A stretch of 64,000 nt of DNA from Nymphaea colorata (GCF_008831285.2 NC_045143.1:17821655-17885654), one strand, 5' to 3'; counted from the first letter of the stretch, positions 1 through 12,480 are shown. The notes: generated from the letters alone by a model not told the origin. Numbers and translations: made by a program.

Positions 1-42
1 ACAGGGGGTGTATCGTTTCGTATTTTACAAACGGCACGGCCC

Positions 43-58
43 CGTATCGTACGATACG
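43..58. repeat. Perfect 16-bp palindrome
   Basis: The sequence CGTATCGTACGATACG reads the same on both strands. It lies in a run containing further TATCG/CGTAT words (11-59). Such words occur at the ends of some plant DNA repeats, but no partner end was found, so no element is called. Confidence 0.6.
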
Positions 59-2208
59 TAAAACACTGATACCAAGACTCTGTCTACCAAATTTCGTGAC
101 CTAGGGAATCCTTTTTCATACCTAAACTGTATTCCAAACTCAGTCATCTAGTTATGTTACTACAACAATTATAACATTTAGGAATTGGTCCCTAGCACCA
201 GTTTGGGCAACCGTTCCTAAGTATGCACACAATACAATAAGGGGGAAGGGTTTTTTCATCTGCTTTTTTTCCCTTGTCTCTGACTTTTTCTATCTCTAAC
301 CTTTCCCCTACCTCTTTCTCAACTCTGGATCTCTATGTCAGCCCCGTCACTCTCTTTTTGGTCACCATTCTTTTAGTCATGAATTCTCGTTCTATTGATT
401 TTCATTGTTCTTGACCGCCTGTTCTCCCTCTTTGCATTGTTCATTTCTGCCTCATGTGCGATCCATCAACACACTCATCACTCCTTGCTCACTTGCTCAC
501 CGACAGCCCTCATTGAAGAACTTTCTTGGTCTAGCTCTATGGGCACCTACAAATGCATGTCAAATACTTTGATTTTCTCATATTGAAAGAATCACCAGAT
601 AATCCTCCTTTTGCTCACCTCCATCAGCATCACTCCATGTAGATCGGTCTCGTGCCCTCCACTTTTTTCTATTAACCGGCCAATTACTGCTGTGAGGAAG
701 AAAATAAAGTTTGCTGCAACAACCAAAAGAGAAGATCCAACTATCTGGAGTTCTCTTCCTCCTGAGCAAAAAGTAGAAACCAACAGTCGATCGTTCAATT
801 GATGATTTTATTTTCTAATGGTAAGAATCTCTGTCTCTCTCTCTGTCTCTCTCTTTGTCTCTTTCTTTTCATTTTTTATTGGTCGATTAGGGTTCATCTC
901 TGCCTCTATGCCTCTCTTCATCCGTCTCTATGCTCCATCTTGAGTTTTTGAAGCCATCATGCATGCTACCACCTTCTTTAAAGGTGGAAGACATCGAGAC
1001 AGCTTGGGAAGAGGCACTATGTTCACATTCACAAATGTAAGAGAGAAAATCTGATCTCCTAATGGAAGTTTCTGCTGTCCACCATAGTTTACTTGGCTGG
1101 GGACACGAAACTCACTTTTTACAAGGTGCAGTCTATTGAATGTAGTTGGACTTGTCTTCAACAGGTGATTGATTCAGACAAAAGGATTCATGTGATCAGA
1201 AAACTAAGAGTTGGTTCATTCTACTGCAGGAATTAGTGAAAGAAACATTTGCTTCTTCAATTGGTGAATTTTTTGTTTCCAATAAATGAATGCTCATTAC
1301 TAGAACAACTCTTCTTCTACTACTACTGACAGCACGACAAAGCAATATGATGCCAAAAACTAATGTTGTGCAAGACATGCACTTGATCTTTTTCAACTTC
1401 ATTTGTGAATGTGAAAGGTTAGGAGGCCTCATGCACAATTTCGAGAATACAGCCTTGACATTTTCCTTTGATTTTTTTTTTATGCTATTAGTTTAGTCAC
1501 CTTTTCTTTAGGTTCTTGATGCATGGTGCTCTCTGCTATATGCTATATTTAAATTAATTGTAGTTGCTTCTTACAGCACATGTCAAATGTGTATACATTG
1601 TCAAATTATGTTGCTTGTAGAAAAAATCATGTTTCTCCATGAAGCTATTGCTTTTATAAGGTAGATGCTGATGTAAGTTGGCAGCAGGCCTTGCTATTAA
1701 CAATGGGTTTTAGTTTATACACTCTAAAATTCTAGACTATGAAATATTTTGTTGTGTCTCTGTAATGGCATTTGTTATTTAACCAATGCACACTGTGGAT
1801 ACAGGTTTTATGATTGTTGATGATTTTCATCTCTTATTCTTTGAATTTTTACTTTTTGTGCTTTGATTTATTCGTAGTGAACTTTATCCCTTGATGTATC
1901 TTTCATATGTTTTGGTTTAGTGGTAATAAATTTCAATTTGCCAGGCTGTACTCCATCTACAATTTTTTTGCATTGAGTTTTTTTTTTGTAGTGGGCCCTT
2001 TTGTTTGCATTGACTCAGTTATTAAGCTTACTTTCCATCAAGATTCTAGAGATACTCAATGTCATTATTCGGTTGGGAGACATGGCTGTGTGTTGTTATT
2101 GGAATATGTGTGGCACCTTCCTAACCATGAATAGAGCTCGGAGACGAGAGCCAGACCATCTGAGTTAGCTTCTAAAGTCCACAAAAAATATATTTTGAAA
2201 CACAAGGG

Positions 2209-2244
2209 GTGTGTGTGTGTGTGTGCATGTGTGTGTATATATAT
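2209..2244. repeat. (GT)n/(TA)n microsatellite
   Basis: A GT-dinucleotide run broken once by GCAT and followed by a short TA run. Confidence 0.85.
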
Positions 2245-2734
2245 CATGCTTGGAATCTTTCTGGTGATTTTTTGTGTAGTATACAGTTCAAGGCAGTCCA
2301 ATTGAGAATTAGTGGTTCTATTTTCAGATTGATTTTAGGCATAAATACTTGGGAAAACTCTACATCGTTGCTTTCAAGCCCTTGAAAATCCACCTATCCT
2401 AAATGGTCGGTATAAATGCTGATGTGATTTCGAAATGAGCCTTTTCCATATCATCATCAATGTAATGGAGGTAAATTATAATAGTTGATATCATCTTAGG
2501 TCTTAAGTTGTGGCTATGAAGTTTATGGGCAAGTAGTTTTAGATACAATCATCTGATTTTCATTATTTGATTGTATTCTCTATTGAATAAGACTACAGCA
2601 GGTGTCTAAGTTCCAAGATTGATGCACAAGAAAGCATAAATTGAATATGAACAATGGTATCTTGTGTATCTCTCTTGGTGTTGGGGGCATATATAATCTT
2701 TGTTTGCATTAACGGATTATCATCTTCCGCAGCT

Positions 2735-3601
2735 CAAGCAAAGGAACTTCTGTTTTCTGGACTACAGTAGGTGGCTTGATGATGGTACAAAATTACTATG
2801 AAGTAACTTCTGATGATAAAGTTTGATATGCTTATAGACAATACCAATCTGTGTCATAATATAGTGCATGATTACGTTTTAGTTGATTTCCATAGACCGA
2901 AAACAACTACTTGCCGGTTTATCAGTAAGGTGCATATACATATCACTTTTTTTTTTTAAACTTTTGTGATGTTTGACCAAGTATATCCTTGCTGAGTTCC
3001 ACAAATAACTTGCTTTCCATTTATAAAGAACCTCTTTACATAAAAATCCTTGTTCTTAATGAGCTTTTGTAGAGAGTAAAAACTTTTCTCACATAAGGTA
3101 TGCTCGCTGCTATTGGACGAAGACAAACTTATCCCTTGGTGGGAGGCCGTGGCTCTTGAGGATGGTGGTTTTCATGTTGGGCTTGTGCTGAGTGATATAT
3201 ATATATGTTAGCCGTTAGAAATGCTGATGATGGTTTAATTGACAGACCTTCTTTGTGCCTCTAATGTGCATTCAGTGCATGAAATGAATGTTATCACTTA
3301 TCACCAATAGTTGCTCACAAGAGATATATGATATAGATGTAGTGGTATACTACTTTTAAAGGAACAAGCATCTGGAGCACCCATATTTCATTGAGGTCCC
3401 ACTTTCCTGTTCTCCCAGTCTCCTCCTCAAAGATGAACCAAACATTTCAGAATGGCAACAAGGAATTCTGCACTCCTCTGATTGGAGTTTCTAATTGTCC
3501 ATTACTTATAGCTTCTAACTTGTTGTTGCAGACTTTCTAGAGCATTGAATGATCTAAGGAGCCAAGGAATGCCTGCATTCTACTCATGGTCTTGCAAAAG
3601 G
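2735..3601 (+). other. Possible exon remnants of an unidentified gene
   Basis: Two short segments look more exon-like than their surroundings. At 3532-3600 a 69-bp open segment is preceded by a pyrimidine-rich tract ending TTGTTGTTGCAG and followed by GTAATC, so it has both an acceptor and a donor. Its open frame reads LSRALNDLRSQGMPAFYSWS and continues to the donor. At 3101-3211 an open frame contains LLLDEDKLIPWWEAVALEDG. I do not recognise either peptide. They could be parts of one intron-rich gene, a decayed pseudogene, or chance. No start codon, complete splice chain or terminator could be assembled. Confidence 0.22.
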
Positions 3602-4439
3602 TAATCAATTTCTATTGATTGGTCTTTTGTTAAAAAAATTTCATGTTCCAATTTGTTTCTTTTTCTGATTCTAAACATACTTTTGGATGCCCACTTTGTT
3701 GTTTTTTAAGCTTGTAGTTTGGTGGTTCTACTTAAGTCTCCTGAATGAATTGATGGCGGCTCACAATATGTCAACTATGCTCTTTGGGTCCATAGTTCAT
3801 TTCAAAAACTAAGGATTTCTATCTTACTGAAAATCGTAAGATATAAGAACGGGTTTGTGTGCCATAATGTTTGTGAAAGCAATCTAATCTGCCGCACAAC
3901 TGGGAAGAATATATTCGGAAAGGCTCTAAGCTATTGGAAGGGCTATGTTCCCTGCTCCTGGTATGAAATATGAATTCTCTTTTCTTTTTCAATTAGGCAT
4001 TTTGTTCTTCTATCGTCTTTTCTTTGACATTCCTCATCATTTGTCTTCCAAATCTTAGTTCTGTGCAATCATAGTTATAAATCGAACTGGCCCAAAAGCA
4101 TACTTGAATTCTCAATTTAGTGAAGTTGAGCCAATATTCTCTACTTGGAGGGGTTAGCTAATGATCTAAATGTTAGTTCCACACAGCGCTTCCATCATTG
4201 TGTCGTAGTAAGCAGCAAACAATCACGTGGTATAATTTGTTTTTTTAAGTTTAACATGTAGTTATTTGAATAATAACATGTACGTATTTTAAGCATTCAC
4301 CAATGTAGTTTGGAACTTGGATTAGTTACCCCTAGTTATAATGCTAGGAATTGCTGATCTTCATACCAACAGGATGGGTGTCATTTCTTTTCAATTTTCC
4401 ATCGGTTGCATGTGGGATCAAAATTTCACAGTTAAACAC
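3602..4439. other. Unassigned DNA
   Basis: AT-rich sequence without a recognisable domain or repeat on either strand. Confidence 0.45.
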
Positions 4440-4925
4440 TCGTTATAAAGCAAATCTCACTTTTATTAATCTCTCTCTCTATCTTTTATCAATCTCTCTC
4501 TCTTTTCTTAACTCTTTTTTTATTAATCTCTCGCTTTGATTTTTCTCCTAAAATCTCTCCTTTATTAATCTCTCTCTCTCTATACCTCTCTTATTAATCT
4601 CTTTCTCTATTATTAACTCTTTATCTCTCTTTTATTATTCTCTCTCTTCAATTTTTCATTCTTAAAATTTCTTTTGTAAATATATATCTCTCTTTTATTG
4701 CCTTTTTCTCATTTCTATTAACTCTCCCTATCTTTCTTATTAATCTCTCTCTTCGATTTCTCTCTATCAAAACATCTCTTCTAGTGATATCTCTCTCTCT
4801 CTCTCTCTTCCATTAATCTTTCTCCCTGTCTCTTTTATTAATATATCTCAAAGTTCTCTCTCTTAAAATCTTGCTCTTTTAAATCTCTCCCACTCTTTAA
4901 TACTCTCCCTCTCTCTCTCTCGTTT
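4440..4925. repeat. Degenerate pyrimidine-rich minisatellite
   Basis: About ten irregular copies of a TTATTAATCTCTCTCTC-like word of roughly 20-45 bp, with strong purine/pyrimidine strand asymmetry. Chance open frames across it, such as 4351-4539, are composition artefacts. Confidence 0.75.
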
Positions 4926-5224
4926 ACATTTTTTTCTTCATCTCTTCAAAGTCTAGATGCTAAATTCTTATAACTCATCGCAAATGTACCCATGAGCTCA
5001 TGTTGAACATCAAATAGATAAAATCTAATATAGGATAATTCTCAACCTTATTCACTTGAACTCAAATACCTAAGAGCCTAACATGTAGAACACTTGCCAA
5101 TTCCAAATCACTATACACCAGTTTCAAAACAGTCTTCATCCATTATCAAACCCAACCATCCATACCCACCTTACGATCATGAGATCACAACTGCGTCTCT
5201 ACCATCTCTGCTAGCATTGTCAAA
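4926..5224. other. Unassigned DNA
   Basis: About 300 bp between the pyrimidine-rich tract and the copia remnant. It may be the decayed upstream part of that copia element, but no domain could be read. Confidence 0.4.
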
Positions 5225-6250
5225 CTGTCCAACGTTGAACATGTAACCTACAATGAAGAAGTTCAATATTCCCATTGGCATGATGTCATCAATCAAGAGT
5301 TCAAGGCCTTGGAAGATAATGGTATCTATATCTTATTTCCACCTGAACAACCCTTCAATATTAGCATGAGTGCAAATTCATGTACGAAGTGAGGAAAAAA
5401 AGTAGATGAGTCAGTCTCTCATTGCAAAGCTCACACGGTAGCAAGAGGTTATCTTCAAGATGCAGTAATTGACTATCCAGCAATGTTTAGTCATGTTGTA
5501 AAACCCACCACTATGCATATCTTTGTTTCTTTACCTAATAATGGATTATGAAACATCTTATTTTAAAAACTTATCATTTCATCTTTTCTTCATTTTGTAA
5601 AACTTTAACCTTCTAAAATACTTTTAACCCATTAACATGCTCCACACTGTATATACGTTGAAGATAATTTAAGTAAATATGAAGACGCGTAGCATAGTCC
5701 ATGGCTTAATTACTCCCAGTAAAGGTACCGGGAATGGTTAAGCCTCATAGGAAAAGGTAGGATCCTTTTTTCCCACTTTTAAAACCAATTCTATTTTGGC
5801 AAAATCAAAATTAATTTTCAGATGAAAACCATTCTTGGCTTTGATGATGCTCATTTGAATGACTTGCTGACCAATTATGTATATGTGCAGTAGTTAGGTG
5901 GCTATCAGGCACCCAGTCGACCTAATCTTGTATACAAGCTTTTCAAAGTGATCTATTGGCTTAAACAAGCTTCAAGAGAATGGTACTAAAGGCTGAGCAA
6001 ATTTCTACTTGCCCTTGGCACATATTCTTCGAAAGAGAAAACTCAAAAGATCATTCAGCAACTAAGAAAAAATTATTCTATCGAGGATCCAGGAAAATTG
6101 TCATTTTTCCTTGGAAAAATCAAGTGAGAAGGAAAAGAGATGATGCTATAACATTGTTAATAACAAATGACATGTAGGTTTCGTAACGAATATCAACGTT
6201 TCTCAAGGTGGACAGACATTGACAAATGTAGGTTTCATTAATAAACAACC
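5225..6250 (+). pseudogene. Ty1/copia reverse transcriptase remnant
   Basis: Two blocks read as decayed copia RT. The first (about 5250-5530) contains SHWHDVINQEFKALEDNG, then VARGYLQ and FSHVVKPTTM. These match the family pattern of a substitution-prone opening motif, an R(L)VA(K/R)G(F/Y) block and an F(S)PVVKPTT block. The second (about 5825-6130) contains LTNYVYVQ, PSRPNLVYKLFKVIYWLKQA and SREWY, matching the copia VYMxQPxGF...LKQAPRxWY region. About 290 bp without RT similarity separates the blocks, and stops and frameshifts are frequent. No LTRs were found. Family assignment is by motif and I am fairly sure of it; the limits are approximate. Confidence 0.7.
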
Positions 6251-6766
6251 AAAGCATTTATCGATGAAATTCGGGTTTGTTGTTGAAGGCACTATATATA
6301 CACGTGCTACATAACCCAGAGCACCAGTTTTCCCAATTTCCCATGAAAATGGTACAACAACCTTTACCGATCCCCTTTTTTAATCCTATTTATTGCACTT
6401 TCTCTCATTCTAACCATTTTGTGTTTGTATTCCTTCCAGCATCGTCAGCATTGCGGTTGACATCGAAGTTCTGGTGCAAGATGCATAATGATAGTGTGGT
6501 TACTGATTCTAAGGATTAACATAGTAATTCATGCTCGCCTAAGGAAACATTGCATGGTCAGGAACACAGGTATGATTCTCCACTCTCTCTCTTCCTCTCC
6601 CTTCTCTCTAGGGATGAAAATTGCAATCTCTTCTTGGCCATGAGCTCTGCATTTCTCTAGTTCTTTTGGTAAGAGCAAGTCATTCCTCTCCAAGAATGCA
6701 ATTTATTGCATCATAGTAGAGTTGTGGTTTCAATATTTTTTTAGATACTAAGGATGGTTTGAGGCT
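6251..6766. other. Unassigned DNA after the copia remnant
   Basis: Probably the decayed downstream part of the copia remnant, but no RNase H motif or LTR could be recognised. Confidence 0.4.
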
Positions 6767-6900
6767 CACTACACCATAATGGCCTTTTCTAGCATTCAAA
6801 CACTGCCGGTAAAGGTTGCTTCCGACATTCAGCAGTGTCAAGTATACTCATGTTGGGACACCCAAAACCGGCGCTAGAAAGCACTGGGAGAATCAGGGCC
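6767..6900 (+). mobile_element. Possible CACTA-type terminus
   Basis: The segment starts CACTACACCATAATGG, which fits the CACTA plus purine/AT-rich start of plant En/Spm-like termini. It is followed by short GC-rich subterminal-like words (CACTGCCGG, ACCGGCGCTAG, AGCACTGGG). No matching inverted terminus or 3-bp target duplication was found in the window, so this is either a truncated end or a coincidence. Confidence 0.3.
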
Positions 6901-6938
6901 TTTGGCCATCATTGTATAAATTCCAATAAAAGTTGCTT

Positions 6939-6973
<35 letters not shown>

Positions 6974-6990
6974 GATGTATATATATATAT
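6939..6990. repeat. (CA)n followed by (TA)n microsatellite
   Basis: About 11 CA units run directly into TA-rich repeats interrupted by GATG. Confidence 0.9.
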
Positions 6991-8400
6991 GTACAGACTT
7001 TGAGATCTTTTTCTATCAAGTAAATTGTTGTTAATTTGTTAGTGCTCATATTACTTGTTGATAAATTTCTTTATCAATACTTTGTGGATCATCTATTTTC
7101 ATGTTGTATTTTACAGTCAATACAGTATCTTTTTGTATAAGGGAAGCTGTAGAAAAAATTTCATGTGCCTTCAAATAAGGTGCCATTTACAAGTGCTTTA
7201 GAGAAAAGGGCCTCTGTTCAACTCCTAATCCCATTAATAAAGCAAGAAGAACACAATTGTTGGTAAGCAAGTGATGTTACCTATTAATAATGCATCTTTG
7301 TACTTTTTTTTCCAGTCAAAATTTGCCTTTAACGAAAGGACAACTTGAATACTTCTACATATCATGTTTAAGTAAAATGTTTTTAATATAAGAGAAATAA
7401 AGCCATGTAGTGAGCATGTCACCTCCTTGTTGGACCACTGATGTGTGTGTGTGTGTGTGTAGAGTCAACATTTTCACTTTTTCTAGTGCAAAACTCATAT
7501 TAAGAAAAACTTGACAAAGTTATGTATACATTTTCTTTTCTATGTATGGACATCACCTTGAATGCTGCTGGTGGCCACGTTTTCAGTCTTTATTACTGAA
7601 ACATGAGGAATGTACAAGGGAAGTTTAACAAATACTTTTTTAGGTTCTTATAGACATAGATCCTCAACTTGTGCATATTGATCTGAACCTGCACATTTGT
7701 ATGGTCAATTTGACTCTTACATGAACAATGCATCCATGGTTCATGAGCATATAGGGTTTTGTAGCAGCTTTGATTTATTTTTCCCTATTTGTTAATTAAA
7801 ATACTAAATGGTCATGGAAAATTTCTGCTGAATAGTAAAAGGTGTTCCAGCCTGATGTTACTATGTTTGTACAACTCAGTTGTTGCAGCTAGTACTGTTG
7901 TATGTATGTAGTCTAATTGTGGTACATGATCTGTACATTTGTTACAATGTCTAGTAATTTAAAGTACATGCTTGCATTGCTAGGAGTTTACTTGACTCGG
8001 TATGGAGATTCTTATTCCACTTCTAGAACCTGAAGCGAGAAGGAATGTGTTTGAAGAGCTTTTGCCATCTGTGCTTACAATGAGCTTCCATATGATGTTC
8101 TTGTAGATAGGATAGAAGGTTATTCTAGATTAGGCATCCAATTAGTTTGCATAGATACAATTGTGTAAGCACTCGTAGTTCTCAAAATGTCCTCTAATTT
8201 ACCATGTTATAAATGTCCAAAATTTCAAAAATTACTTACTCTATTGTTAGGATTTATTTTAATCTATTCTGAGTCAAACATGTCTATCATTTGTTCTTAA
8301 CATCTCTATTGGGTATGCTTAGGCAAATGTAGTCACTTTTAGTCTAGTCTGGCCATCTTAAATTTTTAATCAATTGTTTGTCTTGACCCCCACTATCTTT
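6991..8400. other. Unassigned DNA
   Basis: AT-rich DNA with one (TG)n run at 7442-7460 and no recognisable domain. It may include the decayed 5' part of the Tat-like element whose ORFs start near 8.4 kb, but no LTR could be delimited. Confidence 0.4.
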
Positions 8401-8429
8401 TGTCTTCTAGTCACCATGCACCAGATCTA

Positions 8430-8713
8430 TTCTCACCATCACATCGTACACTCCATTCTACAAGAAGATTTGGACATAGTGGTCTTTCCCATGAATGTTC
8501 CTACCCAAGGATAGTATTCAGAGTGGTTGGTGCAGCTTCTGACGGCCAATTCGAGATATCTTGATAACTTCAGATTGAAAACTAACACCCTTTCTCATAA
8601 GAAAGTGGTAAATGGACGATTGATTCAAGCACTACCAAGGGGATGGAACCCCTACACATGCACATTCTGGTTTCCATGGAGAGAGATGCCACCGCTCATA
8701 GACAAGTTCTGGA
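8430..8713 (+). pseudogene. PMD-like ORF upstream of gag, 5' part
   Basis: The open frame contains SEWLVQLLTANSRYL, then LIQALPRGWNPYTCTFWFPW and REMPPLIDKF. The pattern LIxA-xx-RWNPxTxTFxFxWxEM resembles the plant mobile domain, found in MAIL/MAIN proteins and in plant transposon-encoded proteins. The same pattern recurs at 28440-28800, where it is again followed by a gag-like region. Here it is cut off by the copia element at 8714. The coiled-coil-like segment at 14270-14700 may be its C-terminal part. The domain name is my inference from motif spacing; the pairing with the 28-kb copy is seen directly. Confidence 0.45.
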
Positions 8714-9010
8714 AAAGATTATGGAGAGAAATGAGAGAACACAGAATATACGTGGTTCGGCATGTATGCCTACGTCCATGAGAAGCAAGGGAGAGCTCAT
8801 ATTGTATATTTTCTCTATATCGTTGTTTCACTCTACAATCACTATTTAACATGAGTGAATACAACAGTTACAAAGCAAGAAATCATGGAAAGAAAAATTA
8901 AAGACAATCCATGGTGGGCAACTTTTAATATAGGTAACACTATCCAACTAACCATGGAAATACCATGAATAACGTCGCCATAACAAGCCACCTATAGAAC
9001 CGTTTCAACA
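8714..9010 (-). repeat. Copia 3' LTR
   Basis: Direct repeat of 13973-14269. On the minus strand it starts TGTTGAAAC, immediately after the polypurine tract, which fixes that boundary. The other end reads AATCTTT rather than ending in a clear CA, so it is set by where the two copies stop matching. Confidence 0.9.
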
Positions 9011-9022
9011 CTCCCCCTCAAG
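9011..9022 (-). other. Copia polypurine tract
   Basis: On the minus strand CTTGAGGGGGAG directly precedes the TGTTGAAAC start of the LTR, the expected position of the plus-strand primer for reverse transcription. Confidence 0.85.
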
Positions 9023-9035
9023 TTGGGAGTGTATG

Positions 9036-9797
9036 TTAAACGACTCCCAACTTGATCATAGTGTTTTTAAGTTTTTCTCTCGTAACTGTTTCGGTGAAGA
9101 TATCAACATATTGCTCCTCACTTCTGACAAAAGGAGTGATGTTTTTTTTGTTTTGAACTTTATCATGTATAAAGTGACAATCAATTTCAATATGCTTTGT
9201 CCTTTCATGAAAGACTGAGTTTGTTGTTATATGTATTGCAGCTTGATTATCACAATACAACTTCATAGGATGAGGTTGTTCAAAGCCTATTTCCTTTAGC
9301 ATCGCTTTGAGCCAAATGAGTTCACATGTAGTGTTTTCCATTGCTCTATATTCAGCCTCGGCTTTGGATCTGGAAATCACTTTATGTTTTTTACTCTTCC
9401 ATGAGACCAAATTGCCCCCAACCATAATACAAAACCCTGTAGTTAACTTTCTGTCTAATACACTTCTAGTCGAGTTTGCATTTGAGAAACCTTCTACATC
9501 GATATTTCCATTTCGCTTCATCCAAATACCACGTCCTAGAGCTTCTTTTAAGTACATTAAAATTCTATCAATAGCAGAGAAATGAGCTCGTTGAGGGGCA
9601 TGCATATATTTGCTAACTTCACTAACTGCATAGATAATGTCAGGCCTTGTAACAGTCAAATATATCAATTTTTCAACGATACGTTGATACCGTTTTGCAT
9701 CTTGTACTGGTTCTTCACAATCTATCTTGTCAAGTTTGTGATTTACCTCTATTGGTGTGACTGCTGGCTTCGCTCCAAGTTTCCCTGTTTCCTTCAA
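9036..9797 (-). pseudogene. Copia RNase H and RT C-terminus
   Basis: A 253-codon open frame. It contains TRPDIIYAVSEVSKYM, the RT-RNase H connection of copia elements, and ISRSKAEAEYRAM, matching the S(T)xAEAEY catalytic block. LYCDNQAAIHI and HERTKHIEIDCHFI follow, carrying the conserved aspartate and histidine blocks. It ends EEQYVDIFTET, a variant of the usual ADIFTK terminal motif. RNase H degrades the RNA strand during reverse transcription. The frame is open, but it is separated from the RT core upstream by frameshifts, so the polyprotein is broken. Confidence 0.92.
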
Positions 9798-9917
9798 TAG
9801 ATCAAGAGCATATTTCCATTGGGATAAATATAAACCTTTCTTGGAGTGACTTACCTTTATTCATAGGAAATATTTCAATCTTCCTAGATCTTTTATCTCG
9901 AACTTTTGATGGAGATA

Positions 9918-10657
9918 TCATTTGGTCTTCTCAACTACATTCTTGGAATCGCCTGTGATGACAATATCATCCACATAAACAAGAACCAAAACAGTTTTAT
10001 TTTGGTAATGATGAATGAATAAAGAGTTGTTTGAAATGCTGCGGTTGTACCCAAAATCGATCAAGGTAGAACTGAGCTTTGAGTACCAAGCTCGTGGGGA
10101 TTGTCTGAGTCCATAGCTAGACTTTTTCAATCTACAAACAAGATTTTTCTGGTCTTCATAATGAAGGCCTTGAGGAATTTTCGTATAGACTTCTTCCTGT
10201 AAATCACCCTGAAGAAAGCATTCTTTACGTCAAGCTGAAATAAATCACACTACTGTTTGCAGGCAATAGATACAAGGGTATGAATAGTTGTCATCTCTGC
10301 CACTGGAGCAAACGTTTCTGTATAGTCAATCCCTTCTGTTTGAGAGAAGCTGTGAGCAACAAGACGAGCTTTATGCCTATCAAGAGTTCCATCACTATGA
10401 AATTTCAGTTTAAAAACCCATTTGCAACTAAAAGGTTTTTTACCTGGAGGAAGAGGGACAAGTTCCCATGTGTCATTTTTTGTTAGAGTATCTAGTTCAT
10501 CTCTTATGGCATTTTTCCAACAAGGGTCCTGAACAACCTCTTCAAATGTCTCTGGTTCAGAGGCTTTGTTTAACTGCATAAAAAAGGCTGTCTGAGTTTG
10601 AGAGAAAGCACCATAATCAATACAGGCTTCTATTGGATATTTAACAATACTGCTCAT
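9918..10657 (-). pseudogene. Copia reverse transcriptase, broken
   Basis: Two open frames cover the RT core. The first (10250-10657) contains FEEVVQDPCWKNAIRDELDT, ending its frame with CKWVFKLKFHSDGTLDRHKA and RLVAHSFSQ. The second (9918-10130) contains SYGLRQSPRAWYSKLSS and the catalytic VYVDDIVITG block. They are separated by about 120 bp with frameshifts where the LDVKNAF-type block belongs. The enzyme copies element RNA to DNA in virus-like particles. Family and orientation are clear. A functional product from this copy is unlikely. Confidence 0.92.
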
Positions 10658-11006
10658 AGCAAAATCTTTGTTTCGTTCGGGCTGTTGGTGAAGTCTTTTT
10701 GATCGCCATAAGAGATGAATTAGATGTTGTCGAATCCTTTCTGATCACCATAGGGTGTTTTCTAGCCGTGTTTCAGTTGTAGTGATTTGTCGTGAGGCAC
10801 TATCAACTCTTTCAATGATAGAAGTGGTATCTTCATTATTTTGGACTTGAATAGAAACTTTACCATTCTCAACATCCGCCATAGGAAAAACATTAGGAAG
10901 AGGGAGAGACTGAAATTTTGAGTTTATTTTCTCCCTTTGAGGATGAACTTGAGCCTCCTCCTGAAGACGATTATCAAAATATGCTTGCGACTCATCAAAT
11001 CTAACA

Positions 11007-11960
11007 TCACGATATATACATTTTTCTTGAAGCCACATCAAAGCATCTATGCCCTTTCTTGGTAGGGGAATATCCGAGAAACACACATTTTATGGCACGA
11101 GGCTGTAACTTGTTTTGATGTTTGGGAGATTTCCAAACATAAACAATGCATCCAAACTTTCTAAGATGTTCAATAGTGTGTTTTGTTCCTTTAAGAACTT
11201 CAATGGGGGATCTATTTTCAAGATAGCTTCTTGGTTGCCTATTTATAAAATAGTTGGCTGCTGAAATTGCTTCACTCCAAAAACGTTGTGGAACATTGTT
11301 TTGGAAAAGCAACGCACAGGTCACTTCAAGTAAATGCCTATTTCTTCTTTCAGAAACTCCGTTCTGTTGAGGTGTTTCTCTACATGTAGTGTTTCTCTAC
11401 ATGTAGTTTGGTGGTGTATACCAACCTTGTTGACAAAGGACTCAAACATTCTTGTTTATATATTCAGTCTCATTGTCCATCTATAAGGTTTTAATTTTTG
11501 TCCCAAACTGAGTAACTACCATGTTGTAAAATATTTGAAATTTAGATAACACCTTGTCCTTGGTTTTTAAGAAATATATCCAACCCACACGAGAATAATC
11601 ATCAATGAAGGATAAGTAGTACTTAAAACCATTATATGAATTAAGAGGGGCTGGTCCCTAAACGTCAAAGTGAACAAACTCAAAAATTGACTTAGTAGTA
11701 CTTTCAGAGGAAGAAAATGGTGGTCTGGTTAACTTAGCATACCGGCACACCTCGCAAGTATTGCAATAAAAAAATATTCCAGGCTTCAAGGAATTTAAAA
11801 CATAATTTGATGGGTGTCCCAACCTCAAATGCCATTTTTCTCCTTCAGTCTTGTTTGTAGTGGCAGCAAGTGCCTTATTTCTGCAATTCAAGTAATAGAG
11901 ACCGCGAAATTTGTTCCCTTCACCAATCGTCTTCCCAGTAATCCAATCTTGAAAACACAA
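11007..11960 (-). pseudogene. Copia integrase, broken
   Basis: The N-terminal zinc-binding region is visible at 11658-11960: WHLRLGHPS, then CNTCEVCRYAK, giving the HHCC arrangement. The core follows with FDV at its start and MDNETEY about 11.5 kb, an in-frame TAG lying just before MDNE. The C-terminal part (11007-11324) contains LLFQNNVPQRFWSEAISAAN and FGCIVYVWKSP, typical of copia integrase. A 17-bp tandem duplication of TGTTTCTCTACATGTAG on the plus strand (about 11372-11407) adds a further disruption in the core. Integrase would insert the DNA copy; this one is inactive by sequence. Confidence 0.9.
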
Positions 11961-12162
11961 CCTTTGAGGATGAGAAAATCACATTACAGTTGTAATTTTT
12001 GGTTATCTTACTAACAGACATGAGATTGGAAGCCAAATCAGACATATATACAACATCAATAGGATCCTTCTTCTCAAAAAATTGTGTAACTCCATTTCTT
12101 GTGATGCTGCCCCCATTAGCTATGGTAACATGTTTTATAAAATAGACACCTTCAATGTCAGT

Positions 12163-12480
12163 TTAAATTTTTTTCGAACCAACCATATTGTTTGATGCAC
12201 CAAAATCTATTATCCAAGTATTCTCATCTAAACAAGACAAAAAACTGCACGTACCTGCATCGTCACCGCTTTTGTTAGTGGCCAGGGTAGTTGAATTTTG
12301 TTTGACAAAATTCTGTAAAAGTTGGGTTAGCTTTTCCATGGTCACATTAGTATCTTTCTTATCATCGTGAAAAACATGAGCAGCCATGTGTCATTCTTCA
12401 TCATTCTATTTTTTGTTTAGCTTCCAACATTTCTCTTTGGTGTGATTTTCTTTCTTGCAATAGGTACAAAATAGTTTCTT
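12163..12480 (-). pseudogene. Copia gag zinc knuckle and protease
   Basis: The CCHC knuckle reads CTYCKKENHTKEKC (C-x2-C-x4-H-x4-C) at about 12425-12470 and is followed by a stop. A second open frame (12163-12387) carries the aspartic-protease region: WIIDFGASNNM. Copia proteases normally have D-S/T-G-A at this point. Here the second residue is F, which is expected to abolish activity. The protease would cut the gag-pol polyprotein. Confidence 0.88.

Larger units (their letters stand above)
1..2700. other. Unassigned AT-rich DNA
   Basis: No recognisable protein family, RNA gene or mobile-element domain was found here on either strand. Open frames are short (under 85 codons) and several overlap on both strands at 578-802, as expected by chance. 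Pyrimidine-rich stretches occur at about 240-370 and 825-870. A perfect 16-bp palindrome is annotated separately. Confidence 0.5.
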
